From Microbacterium lacus (GTDB lineage: Bacteria > Actinomycetota > Actinomycetes > Actinomycetales > Microbacteriaceae), in assembly GCF_002812805.1 (NCBI RefSeq), contig NZ_NMUM01000005.1:248001-312000 (forward strand): a DNA stretch of 64,000 bases. Reading direction: 5' to 3'. Below, piece after piece: positions 48,457-58,038 of the stretch. The position numbers and the translations under genes are program-made. Position 1 is the stretch's first letter. Each line of letters opens with the position of its first letter. A model generated the notes under the pieces. The model saw only the letters and a list, made by a program, of their open reading frames with translations. It searched no databases and was not told where the DNA came from.

Positions 48457-48740
48457 CAGCCGCCCTCGGCAGCCACAGGGCGAGGTGAATCCTGCGGCGC
48501 GTCCGTTTGCGACGCGTCCGACTGCGGAGTGAACGGGGCAAGCTCGACGGGAAAGTCACGCGCGGCCAGGTAGTCGCGGAGGTACTCGGCGTGTTCGTCG
48601 CACGCGAGCCAGACCTTTCGCCGGTCGGCCGTATGGATCCGGGGGTTCCGCCAGATGACCTGCCACGATGCATCCGTTCGACAGCCCGCGCGAGAGCAGG
48701 GTGTTCCGCCGGGCTCCTGCCCGCCGCCGAGCATCGACAT
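48456..48740 (-). CDS. Conserved small Cys/His protein upstream of SURF1
   Basis: 94 residues from ATG 48740, overlapping the stop of the upstream gene by one base. A CSRAGCRTDASWQVIWRNP block and CDEHAEYL give a possible metal site (Cys, Cys, Cys, His). The C-terminus is unstructured. Actinobacterial family next to SURF1; function unknown. Coupled to DUF3099 and SURF1 genes, so oxidase assembly is a guess. Confidence 0.75.
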   Translation of the reverse strand: MSMLGGGQEPGGTPCSRAGCRTDASWQVIWRNPRIHTADRRKVWLACDEHAEYLRDYLAARDFPVELAPFTPQSDASQTDAPQDSPRPVAAEGG

Positions 48741-49105
48741 CAGCGCGTGTCCTCGGACCGCGGTGTCTCGGTGAGAAGGATCACACCCGGCGTCGTTTCG
48801 GACCGGGGCGCATCCGCTGAGGATGCGGGGGCAACCGGCGCGGGAAGCATCCGCTGGACGGGCTCCGCCCGCGCGCTCGAGTCGTACCCGACGTTCGCGA
48901 CGATCACGGCGATGTACGGGAGGAAGATCGCGCCCGCCGCGAACACCCAGGTGTACCAGCCATAGGGCGTGACAACAGCCATCAAAACGAAGCACGAGAC
49001 GCGGATCACCATGGTCCACATGTACCGCCGCATGCGTGCCGCGGCCTCGTCGCGCGGAGCGCGCGGCAGAGAGGTCGATGACAGTGATTCGGCGGGTGTT
49101 TTCAC
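48740..49105 (-). CDS. DUF3099 membrane protein
   Basis: 121 residues from GTG 49105, chosen because VKTPAESLSSTSLP resembles family N-termini; GTG 49138 is possible. Two membrane helices (about 25-70, RMRRYMWTMVIRVSCF and WVFAAGAIFLPYIAVIVANVG) form the DUF3099 core. Function unknown. First gene of a coupled reverse unit with the small Cys/His gene and SURF1. Confidence 0.85.
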   Translation of the reverse strand: MKTPAESLSSTSLPRAPRDEAAARMRRYMWTMVIRVSCFVLMAVVTPYGWYTWVFAAGAIFLPYIAVIVANVGYDSSARAEPVQRMLPAPVAPASSADAPRSETTPGVILLTETPRSEDTR

Positions 49106-49160
49106 GGTACTGACCAGCGTACGCCGCTGGGACGACACCGGGCTCGTGAACGAGTCCCGA

Positions 49161-49568
49161 TCAGGAGTAGGACGAGGGCGAGTTCTCGACCATGGTGATG
49201 AAGAACGGGAGGAATGCCAGGAGGGCGATCAGCGCGAGCACCCACAGCCCGACGCCGACCCACCCGATGATGGTGCCCGCGAGCCCGAGGCCGCGCCCCT
49301 GCTCGCCTGTGCGCTTGATCTGACCGAGGGACATGTGACCCGTGATGACGGCAACGATCGACGGCACGAAGGGGATCAGCACAAACCCGACGATGGCGCT
49401 GATGAGGGACACGATCGCGAGGGTGTTCGTCTTCGCGGCGGGAGCGTACGCGCCGTAGCCCGGCGCCGCGGGGTATCCGTTGGTCGGGGGAGCGGCGGGG
49501 TATCCCTGTGACACGGGCGGTGCGGGGGGATAGTTGCCGGGATCGCCTGAGGGCGGGGTGGAAGTCAT
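49161..49568 (-). CDS. DUF4190 membrane protein
   Basis: 135 residues. A Pro/Tyr/Gly-rich cytoplasmic N-terminus (about 45 residues) leads to two membrane helices with the DUF4190 pattern (TNTLAIVSLISAIVGF, HMSLGQIKRTGEQGRGLGLAG). Typical actinobacterial small membrane protein of unknown role. GAGAGG upstream of ATG supports the start. Confidence 0.88.
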   Translation of the reverse strand: MTSTPPSGDPGNYPPAPPVSQGYPAAPPTNGYPAAPGYGAYAPAAKTNTLAIVSLISAIVGFVLIPFVPSIVAVITGHMSLGQIKRTGEQGRGLGLAGTIIGWVGVGLWVLALIALLAFLPFFITMVENSPSSYS

Positions 49569-49641
49569 GGAAAGCCTCTCGTCGGTACACCTCAGACTCG
49601 CAGCGCCCGCGCCCGGATGTCAACGCGGCGGTGTATCTGTA

Positions 49642-49683
49642 GGGACGGTGTGGGCAGGGACGGTGTCCGGGCGGGGACGGTGT
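49642..49683. repeat. Three GGGACGGTGT direct repeats upstream of fabG
   Basis: Exact copies at 49642-49651, 49657-49666 and 49674-49683. A possible -10 TAGGGT is at 49706-49711, so the repeats end next to the expected -35. They are positioned like activator or iteron sites. Confidence 0.6.
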
Positions 49684-49743
49684 CTCAGGAGAGGCGGTGC
49701 CTGGGTAGGGTGGAGCGGTCTCATCCCGACCCACAGGAGTGCC

Positions 49744-50454
49744 ATGACCACCGAACGCGTCGTCCTCGTCACCGGCGGAAACCGCGGCATCGGTCGCGCG
49801 ATCGCCGAGCGCTTCGTTGCCGAAGGGCACCGCGTGGCCGTGACGGCCCGGTCGGGCGAGGGGCCGGAGGGGACGCTGACGGTCCGCGCCGACGTTATCG
49901 ATTCCGCCTCGCTGGATGCCGCGTTCACCGAGGTCGAGGCGCAGCTCGGGCCTGTAGAGGTTGTCGTGGCGAATGCGGGCATCACAAAAGACACGCTGCT
50001 CATGCGGATGTCGGAGGACGACTTCGACTCTGTGGTTTCCACGAATCTCGGCGGCGCGTTCCGTGTCGTCAAGCGGGCATCGAAGGGCATGCTGCGCGCG
50101 CGATGGGGTCGGGTCATCCTGATCTCGAGCGTCGTCGGACTCTATGGATCTGCCGGGCAGGTCAACTACGCCTCGTCGAAGAGCGGTCTCGTCGGTTTCG
50201 CGCGCTCGCTCACGCGCGAACTCGGTGGTCGCGGCATCACGGCGAACGTCGTCGCCCCGGGCTTCATCGAGACCGACATGACCGCGGCCCTGCCCGACGA
50301 GACGAAGGCCGAGTACAAGCGCAGCATTCCGGCCGGTCGGTTTGCGACCCCCGACGAGGTCGCCGGTGTCGTCACGTGGCTCGCATCGGACGACGCCGCC
50401 TACATCTCCGGAGCGGTCATTCCCGTCGACGGCGGTCTGGGAATGGGCCACTGA
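49744..50454 (+). CDS. fabG: 3-oxoacyl-ACP reductase
   Basis: 236 residues from ATG 49744 with AGGAG upstream. SDR motifs TGGNRGIG (10-17), NAG, S129, Y142-x3-K146 and C-terminal PVDGGLGMGH. It reduces 3-oxoacyl-ACP in fatty acid synthesis. In mycobacteria the equivalent gene is followed by inhA and hemH; here a convergent hydrolase follows and hemH is 12.6 kb away. Confidence 0.93.
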   Translation: MTTERVVLVTGGNRGIGRAIAERFVAEGHRVAVTARSGEGPEGTLTVRADVIDSASLDAAFTEVEAQLGPVEVVVANAGITKDTLLMRMSEDDFDSVVSTNLGGAFRVVKRASKGMLRARWGRVILISSVVGLYGSAGQVNYASSKSGLVGFARSLTRELGGRGITANVVAPGFIETDMTAALPDETKAEYKRSIPAGRFATPDEVAGVVTWLASDDAAYISGAVIPVDGGLGMGH

Positions 50455-50474
50455 CCTCAGTTGGGGCATAACCC

Positions 50475-51170
50475 TCAGCGCCCGATGGCGCCGAGGATGG
50501 CATTCCCTACCGCGGTCGGCTGCGTGAACTGGGGCCAGTGCCCGCCGCCCAGGTGCACGACGCGCACATCGTCGAGCTCGGTGAACTCACTTCCCCATGC
50601 CGGCCACTGCTCGAGCATCGCGCGCAGCGCCACCTCGTCGTACGGCCCACTCAGCACGGTCACGGGGCGTGTCCGGCGGCGAAGATCGTGGAGGTGAATC
50701 GGATCCATCGGCACGCCCGCCGGCACCGGCAGGGCACGAGCCGCCCAGGCCTGGCGCGTGGGCTCGTCGATATCCGCGACATCCGGTTCGTCGAAGCTGT
50801 CCCACCCGGGGAACGGGATGACGCCGTCCACCACCTCGAACTCCGAGATGATCGAGCCGTCGGGGGGCGGCACGGTGTCCACGAGGACGAGATGCGCGAC
50901 GCGATCCGGGCGGGCGTCGAGTGCTCCGTAGGCCACGTTGCCACCCCCGCTGTGACCGACCACCACGACGTCACCGGGCAATGCGTCGATCTGAGAGACG
51001 ACCGCCGCGACCCAGTCGGCGATGCCGATGTCTGCAGATTCGGCAGCAGGGGCACCGGTTCCCGGGAGCGTCAGCGGATAGGTGCGATGACCGGCGTCGG
51101 TCAGGGTCGGAACGACGTCGTTCCATGAGGAGGCATCGAGCCAGAGACCCGGTACGAGGATGATGTCCAT
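50475..51170 (-). CDS. Alpha/beta-fold hydrolase
   Basis: 231 residues. Nucleophile elbow GHSGGG with S74, oxyanion stretch VPGLWLDASSW near the N-terminus, and a C-terminal His in GGGHWPQF. Small esterase-like enzyme, cytosolic, no signal. Substrate unknown. Convergent with fabG. Confidence 0.85.
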   Translation of the reverse strand: MDIILVPGLWLDASSWNDVVPTLTDAGHRTYPLTLPGTGAPAAESADIGIADWVAAVVSQIDALPGDVVVVGHSGGGNVAYGALDARPDRVAHLVLVDTVPPPDGSIISEFEVVDGVIPFPGWDSFDEPDVADIDEPTRQAWAARALPVPAGVPMDPIHLHDLRRRTRPVTVLSGPYDEVALRAMLEQWPAWGSEFTELDDVRVVHLGGGHWPQFTQPTAVGNAILGAIGR

Positions 51171-51217
51171 GCCGAGAAGCTACGCCGCACCACGGACATC
51201 GCGCGAGGGGTGGGTCG

Positions 51218-51862
51218 CTAGCGGGGGAGCAGCGGGATGACCTCGCGAAGGTCCACGCGACCGACCACGAGCGGTGCGGCGGCACGAACGGCCGGCTTGG
51301 CGTTGAACGCGAGTCCCAGCCCGGCGACGGCGAGCATCGTCAGGTCGTTCGCGCCATCACCGATCGCGATCGTGCGTCCGCGTGGCACGCCGTGCTGCGT
51401 CGCCCATGCGCGCAGTCTGTCGGCCTTCGCTGCGCTGTCGACGATGGCACCGTCCACGGTGCCCGCGAGTATCCCGTCCGTCTGCACCAGACGGTTCGCC
51501 TGCCACATGTCCACGCCGAGCGCCGGCGCGACCGTGTCGAGGATCTCGTGGAACCCTCCGGATACGACCCCGACCAGGCCGCCGCGCTCGTGGACGGCGG
51601 CGATCAGCTCACGAACGCCAGGAGTCGGTTCGATGCGGGCGATCACGCGACCGAAGGCCGAGACCGGAACCCCGGCCAGGGCGGCAACACGCGTGCGCAG
51701 ACTCTCGGCGAAGTCGACCTCGCCGCGCATCGCGGCCTCCGTCGCAGCGGCGACCTCGGGTCCGCGTCCCGCCTCGTCGGCGAGCAACTCGATGACCTCG
51801 TTGCGGATCAGCGTGGAATCGGCGTCCAGGACGACGAGCAGGCGGGTGGCGTCTGAACTCAC
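51218..51862 (-). CDS. serB: Phosphoserine phosphatase
   Basis: 214 residues from a GTG. HAD motifs: D13 and D15 in LDADSTL, SGG, K in AAKADRL, and GDGANDLTML. It hydrolyses phosphoserine in the last step of serine synthesis. No N-terminal ACT domain. Neighbours are not serine genes. Confidence 0.93.
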   Translation of the reverse strand: MSSDATRLLVVLDADSTLIRNEVIELLADEAGRGPEVAAATEAAMRGEVDFAESLRTRVAALAGVPVSAFGRVIARIEPTPGVRELIAAVHERGGLVGVVSGGFHEILDTVAPALGVDMWQANRLVQTDGILAGTVDGAIVDSAAKADRLRAWATQHGVPRGRTIAIGDGANDLTMLAVAGLGLAFNAKPAVRAAAPLVVGRVDLREVIPLLPR

Positions 51863-51908
51863 CCCACGAGGCTAGCGCGGCGCACCGGTACCGCCGTGCC
51901 GCGCCGGG

Positions 51909-53153
51909 TCAGGCGTCGACGCGCACGTTCTTGCCGACGACCGTGATCCCGGAATCCGTCACCGTGAATCCGCGGGCGAGGTCACGCTCGCGATCGACCC
52001 CGACGGTGGCTCCCGGCGCGAGTTCGACGTTCTTGTCGAGGATCGCGCGATGGATGCGAGCGCCCGAACCGACCCGGACGTAGTCGAAGAGCACAGAATC
52101 GGTGATCGTCGAGCCGCCCCCTGCGAGCGCCCACGGGCCGACGACGCTGCGCTCCAGATGGGTACCCGAGAGCACGGATCCGAGCGAAACGATCGAGTCG
52201 ATCGCGTTGCCGATGCGCCCGACCGAGTCGCGCACGAACTTCGCCGGCGGGGAGTTCACCGTCTGCGAGTGGATGGGCCAATCCGTGTTGTACAGGTTGA
52301 AGATCGGGAGCGTTGAGATCAGGTCCATGTGCGCGTCGAAGAACGAATCGATCGTGCCCACATCGCGCCAGTACGCGCGGTCGCGATCGGTCGACCCGGG
52401 TACGTCGTTGCGCTTCATGTCGTAGACGCCCGCCTCGCCGCGTCCGACGAAGTACGGCACGATGTCGCCACCCATGTCGTGGTTCGACGTGGTCAGTTCG
52501 CCATCCGCCTCGACGGCCTCGATGAGAGCGTCCGCGTCGAAGATGTAATTGCCCATCGAGGCGAGTACCTCGTGGGGCGCATCCGCGAGGCCCTCCGGGT
52601 TCTGGGGCTTCTCGAGGAAGTCCCGGATGCGGGTCGGGTCGGCCTTGTCGACGTCGATGACGCCGAACTGGTTGGCGAGCGAGATCGGCTGACGGATACC
52701 GGCGACGGTCGCCCGGGCACCGGATTCGATGTGTGCGTCGAGCATTTGCCGGAAGTCCATCCGGTAGACGTGGTCGGCGCCGATCACGAAGACGATGTCG
52801 GGCTTTTCGTCGTTGATCAGGTTGAGGCTCTGCAGGATGGCGTCGGCCGAACCCGAGAACCATCGCTTGCCGAGGCGCTGCTGCGCCGGCACCGAGGTCA
52901 CATACGAGTCGAGCATCGTCGACATCCGCCACGTTTGCGAGATATGCCGGTCGAGGCTGTGCGACTTGTACTGGGTCAGCACCACGAGCTGTCGCAACCC
53001 CGAATTTATGAGGTTCGAGATCGCGAAGTCGATCAAGCGATACTGCCCCCCGAAGGGCACCGCGGGCTTGGCTCGATCTGCCGTCAGTGGCATCAAGCGC
53101 TTACCCTCGCCGCCGGCGAGGATGATTCCGAATACCTTCGGCGGTGTAGCCAT
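51909..53153 (-). CDS. glgC: Glucose-1-phosphate adenylyltransferase
   Basis: 414 residues. Nucleotidyltransferase N-terminus [28 protein letters not shown], and C-terminal left-handed beta-helix repeats. It makes ADP-glucose for glycogen. Divergent from glgA with only 46 bases between. Confidence 0.96.
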   Translation of the reverse strand: MATPPKVFGIILAGGEGKRLMPLTADRAKPAVPFGGQYRLIDFAISNLINSGLRQLVVLTQYKSHSLDRHISQTWRMSTMLDSYVTSVPAQQRLGKRWFSGSADAILQSLNLINDEKPDIVFVIGADHVYRMDFRQMLDAHIESGARATVAGIRQPISLANQFGVIDVDKADPTRIRDFLEKPQNPEGLADAPHEVLASMGNYIFDADALIEAVEADGELTTSNHDMGGDIVPYFVGRGEAGVYDMKRNDVPGSTDRDRAYWRDVGTIDSFFDAHMDLISTLPIFNLYNTDWPIHSQTVNSPPAKFVRDSVGRIGNAIDSIVSLGSVLSGTHLERSVVGPWALAGGGSTITDSVLFDYVRVGSGARIHRAILDKNVELAPGATVGVDRERDLARGFTVTDSGITVVGKNVRVDA

Positions 53154-53199
53154 GCCGACAGACTATGCCCCACTTCCTGCGGCGACTAGCGTTGCAAGC

Positions 53200-54387
53200 A
53201 TGCGCGTCGACATCGTCACCAAGGAGTATCCGCCTGAGGTATACGGGGGTGCCGGCGTTCATGTCACGGAGCTCGTGCGCGCGCTCCGAACCCGCATGGA
53301 CGTGCGCGTTCGAGCCTTCGGTGCTCCGCGTGACGAAGCGGGTACGACGTCATATGCCGTTCCGGGTGAACTCGCCTCGGCGAACCCCGCCGTGCAGACG
53401 ATGGGCGTGGATCTCGAGATCGTCGGGGATGTCGCGGGCGCGGATGTCGTGCACTCCCACACCTGGTACGCCAATTTCGCGGGCCACACGGCGTCGCTGT
53501 TGCACGGCATCCCGCACATCGTCTCGGCGCACAGCCTGGAGCCGCTGCGCCCCTGGAAGGCGGAGCAGCTCGGCGGCGGGTATGCCGTCTCCAGCTGGAT
53601 CGAGAAGACGGCGTACGAGTCCGCCGCCGCGGTGATCGCTGTGAGCGGCGGTATGCGTGCGGACATCCTGCGCAGCTACCCGTCGCTCGATCCCGAAAAG
53701 GTGCACGTCATCTACAACGGCATCGACGTGGACGAGTGGGCGCCGCTCGATGATCCCGATCTCGCGCGCAGTCTGGGCCTTGACCCCGACCGCCCGTCGG
53801 TCGTCTTCGTCGGGCGCATTACCCGGCAGAAGGGGTTGCCGTACCTGCTCCGCGCTGCCGCCCTGCTGCCGCCCGACGTTCAGCTGGTGCTGTGCGCCGG
53901 TGCGCCCGACACTCCGGAAATTCTCGCCGAGGTCGAATCGCTCGTCCGGGGTCTGCAGCAAGAACGCGGCGGCGTGGTCTGGATCGACCGCGTGCTGCCG
54001 CGACGCGAATTGCGGGCGCTGTTGAGCGCCGCGACGACATTTGTATGCCCGTCCGTGTACGAACCCCTCGGGATCGTGAACCTGGAAGCCATGGCCTGCG
54101 GTGCGTCCGTGGTAGGAACGGCGACGGGCGGCATCCCCGAGGTCGTCGACGACGGCGTCACGGGTCGACTCGTCCCGATCGAACAACTGCAGGATGGTTC
54201 GGGTACACCCGTTGACCCCGAACGGTACGTGCGCGATCTCGCGGATGTCCTCACGGAGGTCGTCAGCGATCCGGCCCGAGCCGCGGAGTATGGGCGAGCG
54301 GGACGCGAACGAGCCGCCGCATCCTTCAGCTGGGATCGCATCGCCGCCGAGACCCACGACCTCTATACGCGCGTTGTCGGCGGGTAG
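53200..54387 (+). CDS. glgA: Glycogen synthase / maltose-1-phosphate synthase
   Basis: 395 residues from ATG 53200. KEYPPEVYGGAGVH at the N-terminus binds ADP-glucose; GT-B fold with VGRITRQKGL and the EPLGIVNLEAMACG block. Of the actinobacterial type, which in M. tuberculosis acts as GlgM (ADP-glucose to maltose 1-phosphate). Either activity is possible; homology cannot decide. Divergent from glgC. Confidence 0.92.
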   Translation: MRVDIVTKEYPPEVYGGAGVHVTELVRALRTRMDVRVRAFGAPRDEAGTTSYAVPGELASANPAVQTMGVDLEIVGDVAGADVVHSHTWYANFAGHTASLLHGIPHIVSAHSLEPLRPWKAEQLGGGYAVSSWIEKTAYESAAAVIAVSGGMRADILRSYPSLDPEKVHVIYNGIDVDEWAPLDDPDLARSLGLDPDRPSVVFVGRITRQKGLPYLLRAAALLPPDVQLVLCAGAPDTPEILAEVESLVRGLQQERGGVVWIDRVLPRRELRALLSAATTFVCPSVYEPLGIVNLEAMACGASVVGTATGGIPEVVDDGVTGRLVPIEQLQDGSGTPVDPERYVRDLADVLTEVVSDPARAAEYGRAGRERAAASFSWDRIAAETHDLYTRVVGG

Positions 54388-54433
54388 GTTGTCGCTGCCC
54401 GATAGCGGGCGGATGGCCCGATAGGCTGGGGCA

Positions 54434-55219
54434 ATGGCCGGGGTCCTGCAGTTCCATGATGTGGTCGTACGCCGAGACGGTCGCGACATTGTCGATCATT
54501 TGGACTGGAGCGTCGACGACGACCAGCGTTGGGTGATCCTCGGTCCCAACGGTGCGGGCAAGACGACTCTGCTCCAGCTCGCCGACACGGTGATGTATCC
54601 CACGAGTGGCGAGGTCCACGTGCTGGGGGAGCGCCTCGGGCGAACGGATGTCTTCGAGCTTCGCCCGCGTATCGGCTTCGCCTCGTCGGCCATGGCTCGC
54701 CGGATGCCCGCGGATGAGCGCGTGATCGATGCCGTCATGACCGCGGCTTTCGCCGTTCTCGGCCGGTGGCGCGAGGACTACGAAGACATCGACGAGCGCC
54801 GCGCGCTGCGCGTCCTCGCGGAATGGAACCTCGACCACCTCGCGGATCGCACCTTCGGGACGCTCTCGGACGGGGAGCAGAAGCGCGTCCAGATCGCGCG
54901 TGCCGTCATGACCGACCCCGAGCTGCTGCTGCTGGATGAACCTACCGCGAGCCTCGACCTCGGCGCCCGAGAGGAGCTTCTGACGCTCCTCGGCGGCTAC
55001 GCCCAGGCGCCGACGACGCCCGCGATGGTCATGGTCACGCACCACGTCGAAGAGATCCCGGTCGGTTTCACCCACGTGCTGTTGATGAGGGATGGCTCGG
55101 CTGTAGCGTCGGGACCGCTCGAGGAAGCACTCACCGCCGAAAATCTGACCGAGACGTTCGGTCTGCCCATCAACCTGCGCTTCGACGAGGGCCGCTACAC
55201 GGCCCGCGCCGCGGGCTGA
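54434..55219 (+). CDS. ABC transporter ATP-binding protein
   Basis: 261 residues. Walker [10 protein letters not shown] 37-45, signature LSDGEQKR, Walker [13 protein letters not shown] and switch His in [14 protein letters not shown]. No permease gene is next to it, so its partner is elsewhere or it is a lone ModF/PhrA-like ATPase. Role unknown. Confidence 0.85.
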   Translation: MAGVLQFHDVVVRRDGRDIVDHLDWSVDDDQRWVILGPNGAGKTTLLQLADTVMYPTSGEVHVLGERLGRTDVFELRPRIGFASSAMARRMPADERVIDAVMTAAFAVLGRWREDYEDIDERRALRVLAEWNLDHLADRTFGTLSDGEQKRVQIARAVMTDPELLLLDEPTASLDLGAREELLTLLGGYAQAPTTPAMVMVTHHVEEIPVGFTHVLLMRDGSAVASGPLEEALTAENLTETFGLPINLRFDEGRYTARAAG

Positions 55220-55244
55220 GGCAACCGTCACAGGTCTCGTCTGA

Positions 55245-55250
55245 TAAGAT
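55245..55250 (+). promoter_or_regulatory. Extended -10 element for rpmE2
   Basis: TGATAAGAT, a TGn extended -10, 74 bases before the ATG. No Zur-box-like palindrome was seen. Confidence 0.45.
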
Positions 55251-55323
55251 CGGTCCTTGGTGCCAACGCTGGATCGGCGCACCAGAGACTTCTTCTTCCG
55301 CACATCGCCGCAAGGAACACCCC

Positions 55324-55572
55324 ATGAAGACTGCAATTCACCCCGACTACCAGGCCGTCGTCTTCCGCGACCTCGCCTCGGGCGAGACCTTCCTGACCCG
55401 CTCGACCGTGTCGAGCGACAAGAAGATCGAGCTCGACGGTGTCGAGTACCCGGTCATCGACGTCGAGATCTCGTCGGCCTCGCACCCGTTCTACACGGGC
55501 AAGCAGCGCATCATGGACTCGGCCGGCCGCGTCGAGAAGTTCAACCAGCGCTTCAAGGGCTTCGGCAAGTAA
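55324..55572 (+). CDS. rpmE2: 50S ribosomal protein L31, type B (zinc-free)
   Basis: 82 residues, no cysteines. Blocks [10 protein letters not shown] and [12 protein letters not shown], and length, match type B L31 that lacks the zinc ribbon. ATG with AAGGA upstream. Normally an alternative to the zinc form under zinc limitation in many bacteria; here no Zur site is visible and it may be the main L31. Confidence 0.96.
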   Translation: MKTAIHPDYQAVVFRDLASGETFLTRSTVSSDKKIELDGVEYPVIDVEISSASHPFYTGKQRIMDSAGRVEKFNQRFKGFGK

Positions 55573-55594
55573 CTTCGACGTCGCAACGACGTTC

Positions 55595-55624
55595 CGAAAG
55601 GCCTCGCTTCGGCGGGGCCTTTCG
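55595..55624 (+). terminator. Intrinsic terminator after rpmE2
   Basis: 13-base-pair stem with one G-U pair, AAAGGCC and GGCCTTT arms, TTCG tetraloop, 22 bases after the stop. Confidence 0.8.
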
Positions 55625-55656
55625 CGTTGCCCGCGGGTCAGGGCGAGATCAGAGCC

Positions 55657-56403
55657 TCAGCGGATGGGCCAGGCGCCGTCGAGCGTCTCGCTCGGCTCGA
55701 GGCGACCGACCTTGATGAAGTACTCGGTCAGGCTCTCGGCCTGCGCCCGTGCCCACGAGATCTGGCGCGTGTGCAGTTCGTGCTCGCTCAGGGGCAGTCG
55801 GTCGGCGTAGCGGGCGGCGATGGCTTGCGCCACGCGGCCCGCCGCGATCGCGTCGTCCGCCGCCGTGTGTGCCGCCTCGAGCAGCACGTCGTAGTGGGCC
55901 GCGACCGCGTCGAGCGTGCGCTTTCCCCGTCGGTACCGGTCGAACGTCTTGTCGACGACGAGCGGATCGATCACGGGTGAGGGCGCGAGGATCGGCTCGA
56001 TGCCATGCCGCAGGGCCTCGTACTTCAGCAGCGAAAAATCGTAAGGCGCGTTGTAGGCCACGACGGGGATGCCAGCGTCGAAGATCGCCCGTAACTCGGT
56101 CACGATTTCGGCCACGACCTGCGCTGCGGGAAGCCCGTTCGCCCGGGCGAACGCGGTCGTGATGCCGTGCACGGCGGTCGCGCCCTCGGGAATGTCGATG
56201 CCCGGGTCGGCCATCCACGACCGCTGTCTCGTCACGGTGCCACTGGCGTCAAGAACCCCGACGTGGGCTGTCACGATGCGATCGGTCGTAACGTCTACGC
56301 CCGTCGTCTCGAGGTCGAACACACCCAACGTGGTCGACCAGCGCGGCGCAGCGGGGGCGAAGAAATCGTCGCCGAAGAGCGGCTCGGGAAGGACCTGCGA
56401 CAT
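55657..56403 (-). CDS. DnaQ-like 3'-5' exonuclease
   Basis: 248 residues. DEDDh exonuclease: D30 and E32 in FDLETTG, D in YNAPYDFSLL, and the H...D in HTAADDAIAAG. A single domain, so either a proofreading-like or a general RNase T/DnaQ nuclease. Acts on 3' ends; the substrate is unknown. Divergent from the hydrolase at 56517. Confidence 0.88.
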   Translation of the reverse strand: MSQVLPEPLFGDDFFAPAAPRWSTTLGVFDLETTGVDVTTDRIVTAHVGVLDASGTVTRQRSWMADPGIDIPEGATAVHGITTAFARANGLPAAQVVAEIVTELRAIFDAGIPVVAYNAPYDFSLLKYEALRHGIEPILAPSPVIDPLVVDKTFDRYRRGKRTLDAVAAHYDVLLEAAHTAADDAIAAGRVAQAIAARYADRLPLSEHELHTRQISWARAQAESLTEYFIKVGRLEPSETLDGAWPIR

Positions 56404-56516
56404 GCCAACACGCTATGGCCCCGCACCGACATCGACCGCCAGGCTCACCGCGATGCCGGGTACCGCAACGCGGGGCGCCGCGCGGTCGTGGCCCGAGCCA
56501 TCCGTAGACTCGCAGA

Positions 56517-57419
56517 GTGAGCGCCCCCCAGCCGTATGCCGACCTCTTGGCGGCGACACCCGTCGTGCGACGCGAGGTTCCGGTGGGCGGTGCGGTCACG
56601 GCCTACTGGGAGTACGGTCCGTCGGATGCCGAGACCACCGTGATCGCGGTGCACGGCTTCCGTGGTGAACACCACGGGCTCGAGCCGGTCGTCGCACACC
56701 TGCCCGGTATCCGCGTCATCTCGCCCGACCTCCCGGGTTTCGGCGAGACGCCGCCACTACCCGGCATCGAGCACGATCTCGCCGCCTACGTTAAGTGGCT
56801 GCGTGGGTTCGTCGATGCGGTCGCACCGGGTGCGATCATCCTCGGGCACTCGTTCGGATCGATCGTCGTGTCGGCGGCTGTCGCCGAGGGGATGCCGGCG
56901 CCATGCGTCATCCTCGTGAACCCGATCGGCGCCCCGGCGCTCGAGGGCCCGCGCGGCATTCTGACGCGGCTCGCGATCTTCTACTACTGGGCCGGGGCGC
57001 GCCTTCCTGCGCGCCTGGGTGACGCCCTCCTGCGCAACAAGGTCATCGTCCGCGTCATGAGTGTGTCGATGGCGAAGACGAAAGATCCCGAGCTGCGCGC
57101 GTTCATCCACGACCAGCACGACACGTACTTCTCGCGGTTCGCCGACCGAGACATGCTGCGCGACGCGTTCGTGACCTCGGTGTCACACGATGTGTCGGAG
57201 TTCGCCGCGCGCATCGTGCAGCCGACGCTGCTGATCGCGGCCGAGCGCGACGACATCACGCCGATCGAGGCCGAGCGTCGCCTCGCGCAGCTCTTCGCGG
57301 ATGCCGAGCTCGTTGAGATCCCGAATGTCGGGCACCTGATCCACTACGAGACCCCGGCCGTGGCGGCCGAAGCGATCAGGCGCTTTCTCGATCGGCCTGA
57401 CGCTTCCGGTACGCGATGA
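56517..57419 (+). CDS. Alpha/beta-fold hydrolase
   Basis: 300 residues from a GTG. HGFRG oxyanion stretch near residue 46, nucleophile S112 in GHSFGS, Asp in ERDDITP, and His in GHLIHYE. A lipase/esterase-like enzyme without signal peptide. Its 3' end overlaps the convergent CGNR gene by 44 bases. Confidence 0.88.
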   Translation: MSAPQPYADLLAATPVVRREVPVGGAVTAYWEYGPSDAETTVIAVHGFRGEHHGLEPVVAHLPGIRVISPDLPGFGETPPLPGIEHDLAAYVKWLRGFVDAVAPGAIILGHSFGSIVVSAAVAEGMPAPCVILVNPIGAPALEGPRGILTRLAIFYYWAGARLPARLGDALLRNKVIVRVMSVSMAKTKDPELRAFIHDQHDTYFSRFADRDMLRDAFVTSVSHDVSEFAARIVQPTLLIAAERDDITPIEAERRLAQLFADAELVEIPNVGHLIHYETPAVAAEAIRRFLDRPDASGTR

Positions 57420-57939
57420 CGTTCATGCGATTGCCGCAATTGCCCGTGTCGCAGTAGCGCTTCGAGCCGTTGCGCGACATATCGATGTAGACCGACCGGC
57501 AGTCATCCGCGTCGCACAGTCGAACGCGCGCGTACTCGTCCGAGCGGATGACATCGACGAATGCCATCGCGGCTTCCACCAGGATCCGTGTTGCGAGCGG
57601 CGCCTCGTCGGAGGTGGCGTGGACGTGCCAGTCGTAGTCGTCGTGGATGACCAGGCGGGGGAGCGCACCGCCATCGTCCAACATCGCGTTGACGAGGGGT
57701 ACGGCGCCGTCGCGGTCGACGTCCCAGAGGGCACGCAGCCGACCGCGGATGTCGCGCATCTCGGCGAGCTCGGCCTCGTCGTGACGGATGCCTCCGGTGT
57801 ACGGGTGCACCCTCAAGAATTCGTCGAGATCGGCGACGGTGGTGAGGGCGTCTTCGCCCTCGCTCGACGTGCTCGGGTGCGTATTCACCAGGTCTACCGT
57901 GGCGAGCAGGGCGGATCGGGTGTCATGGATAAAAACCAT
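57376..57939 (-). CDS. CGNR zinc finger regulator
   Basis: 187 residues. C-terminal CDADDC...CDTGNCGNR zinc finger typical of CGNR proteins, which are thought to bind DNA; N-terminal ABATE-like stress domain. ATG with CAGGAG upstream. Divergent from a DMT permease with direct repeats ACTCCTGAC in the gap, so it may control that gene. Confidence 0.9.
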   Translation of the reverse strand: MVFIHDTRSALLATVDLVNTHPSTSSEGEDALTTVADLDEFLRVHPYTGGIRHDEAELAEMRDIRGRLRALWDVDRDGAVPLVNAMLDDGGALPRLVIHDDYDWHVHATSDEAPLATRILVEAAMAFVDVIRSDEYARVRLCDADDCRSVYIDMSRNGSKRYCDTGNCGNRMNVIAYRKRQADRESA

Positions 57940-58023
57940 GTTGACTCCTGACGGTATTGTCTGAGAACATCAGTCAACCTCGTCATCAGTGTATGGCAGG
58001 TTTACTCCTGACATCCCTCTCGT
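57940..58023. promoter_or_regulatory. Divergent control region with repeats (CGNR / DMT permease)
   Basis: GTTGACT...AGTCAAC inverted repeat (57940-57946 and 57972-57978) and two ACTCCTGAC direct repeats (57944-57952 and 58004-58012). Likely operator sites between the divergent genes; which protein binds is not known. Confidence 0.4.
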
Positions 58024-58038
58024 GTGAAACGGACGCAC

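Noticed and set aside
55220..55323. Zur site for the zinc-free L31
   Set aside because: No TGAAAATGATTTTCA-like palindrome in the leader.
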